Origin: Petrolisthes cinctipes
Lineage: Eukaryota > Arthropoda > Malacostraca > Decapoda > Porcellanidae
Assembly: GCA_033782935.1 (NCBI GenBank)
Contig: JAWQEG010000416.1
Span: 124,001 to 188,000 of the forward strand
Length of the DNA: 64,000 nucleotides
Direction of reading: 5' to 3'
The notes under the pieces were generated by a model that saw only the letters and a program-made list of their open reading frames with translations, did no database searches and was not told the DNA's origin. Below, piece after piece: positions 62,942 through 64,000 of the stretch; the first letter of the stretch is position 1; each line of letters opens with the position of its first letter. Position numbers and translations under genes: made by a program.

Positions 62942-64000
62942 GTAGACATGTACAGATCGGTTCTGGAACCCAAAAATATCGATTTTTTGGGTGTTTTGAG
63001 CCTGAAATTGAGATATAAACGGGTACAGAAGATGCATGCACATATCGTCATTTGGCACCTAAAATATCGATTTTTAGCATGTTTTAGGCCTATATTTTGA
63101 AAATATTCTATCACTGAGTAGGCATGTACAGATCGCTTCTGGGAACCAAAAAAATCGATTTTTTGGGTGTTTTGAGCATGAATTTGGGATATACACGGGT
63201 ACAAAAGATGTATGCACATATCGACTTTGGACACATAAAATATTGATTTTTAGCATGTTTTAAGCCTATATTTTAAAACATTCTAGCACTGAGTAGACAT
63301 GTACAGATTGCTTCGGGGACCCAAGCATATTGAATTTTTGGGTGTTTTGAGCCTGAATTTGAGATATAAACGGGCACTGAAGATGCATGCAGATATCGAC
63401 TTTTTGCACCTAAAATATCGATTTTGAGCATGTTTTGGGTCTGTATCTTGAAAACATTCTAGCATGGAGTAGGGATGTACAGATCGCTTCTGGGACACAA
63501 AAATACCGAATTTTAGGGTGCTTTGAGCCTGAATTTGAGATATAAACGGGTACAGATAATGCTTGCACATATCGACTTTGGGCACCCAAAATATCGATTT
63601 TTAGCATGTTTTGGGCCTTTATTTTGAAAATACTCTAACACGAAGTAGGCATGTACAGATCGCTTCTGGGACCCAAAAATATCGAATTTTCGGATATTTT
63701 GTGCCTGAATTTGAGATATAATCGGGTACAGAAGAAGCATGCACATATTGACTTTTTGCACCTAAAATATTGATTTTCAGCATGTTTTGGGCCTGTATTT
63801 TGAAAATACTCTAACACGGAGTAGGCATGTACAGATCGCTTCTGGGACCCAAATATATCAAATTTTAGGGTGTTTTGAGCCTGATTTTGAGATATAAACG
63901 GGTACAGAAGATGTATACACAAATCGACTTTGGGCACCTAAAATATTGATTTTCAGCATGTTTTGGGCATGTATTTTTAAAAATACTTTATCACGGAGTA

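Larger units (their letters stand above)
20565..64000. repeat. Satellite array, right part (176-bp family)
   Basis: Resumes the left array in the same orientation and, at the junction, in the middle of the same monomer. It consists of 176-, 147- and 158-bp units and their near variants, with several higher-order repeats listed separately. Outside those blocks the monomers differ by scattered substitutions and no unique sequence longer than a few bases appears. It runs off the right end of the window in the tail of a unit (cacggagta), so the array continues. No gene is supported anywhere in it. Confidence 0.97.

Noticed and set aside
1..64000. CRISPR array (regular direct repeats)
   Set aside because: Repeats are contiguous 147-178-bp units with no unique spacers, the sequence is eukaryotic in character, and there are no cas genes.
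1..64000. tRNA, rRNA or small RNA genes, Pol III boxes, telomeric repeats
   Set aside because: No cloverleaf-compatible segments, no GGTTCRANNCC box B, no rRNA landmarks and no tandem telomere-type hexamers were seen.

Overview
This window is almost entirely one eukaryotic satellite DNA array, interrupted once by a truncated non-LTR (LINE) retrotransposon. No host protein-coding gene, tRNA, rRNA or CRISPR array can be supported. The organism is most likely an invertebrate animal. The retrotransposon reverse transcriptase has a YVDD core and a CR1/L2/Rex- or jockey-superfamily look, of the kind common in crustaceans, cnidarians and molluscs. That is an inference from the element, not a species identification. 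The satellite itself is not one I recognise.

Layout: 1-17,937 satellite; 17,938-20,564 LINE fragment on the minus strand, with its (TTA)n tail at the left end; 20,565-64,000 satellite. The monomer runs head-to-tail in one orientation throughout. The full-length unit is 176 bp, about 41% GC, with seven CpGs. Two recurrent deletion derivatives are interspersed: 147 bp (a 29-bp deletion between two ATAT tetranucleotides) and 158 bp (an 18-bp deletion). I estimate some 360-370 monomers, but did not count each one.

Monomer types are arranged in several independent higher-order repeats (HORs): a 12-monomer 1,992-bp HOR in about 2.7 near-identical copies (42,661-48,112), a 7-monomer 1,086-bp tandem duplication (37,474-39,646), a 6-monomer 1,011-bp duplication (22,074-24,000), a 676-bp duplication (29,980-31,050), and a ~2.0-kb / 3.5-kb register in 55.8-59.8 kb. 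A divergent ~1.9-kb block is dispersed at 24.5, 49.3, 51.7 (partial) and 60.7 kb. This is the pattern expected from unequal exchange and segmental amplification, as in centromeric or pericentromeric heterochromatin.

Each full-length monomer carries a 23-bp dyad (CCCCAAAAT, 5-nt loop, ATTTTCGGG), a TATTTTGAAAATA palindrome, a 14-nt alternating purine-pyrimidine tract containing TGCATGCA, and a motif, TTGAGATATAAACGGGT, that resembles the mammalian CENP-B box at 7 of 9 core positions. The 29-bp deletion removes the right half of this motif and the whole alternating tract, so the HORs mix box-plus and box-minus monomers. This is the most interesting lead in the window; its function is speculative.

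Most open reading frames in the satellite are artefacts. The minus strand of the consensus has only three stop triplets over all three frames, and the 147-bp unit is a multiple of three, so long repetitive frames arise without coding. The LINE fragment has lost its 5' end inside the endonuclease domain, carries a one-base frameshift between endonuclease and reverse transcriptase, and sits in the loop of the satellite dyad without a visible target-site duplication.
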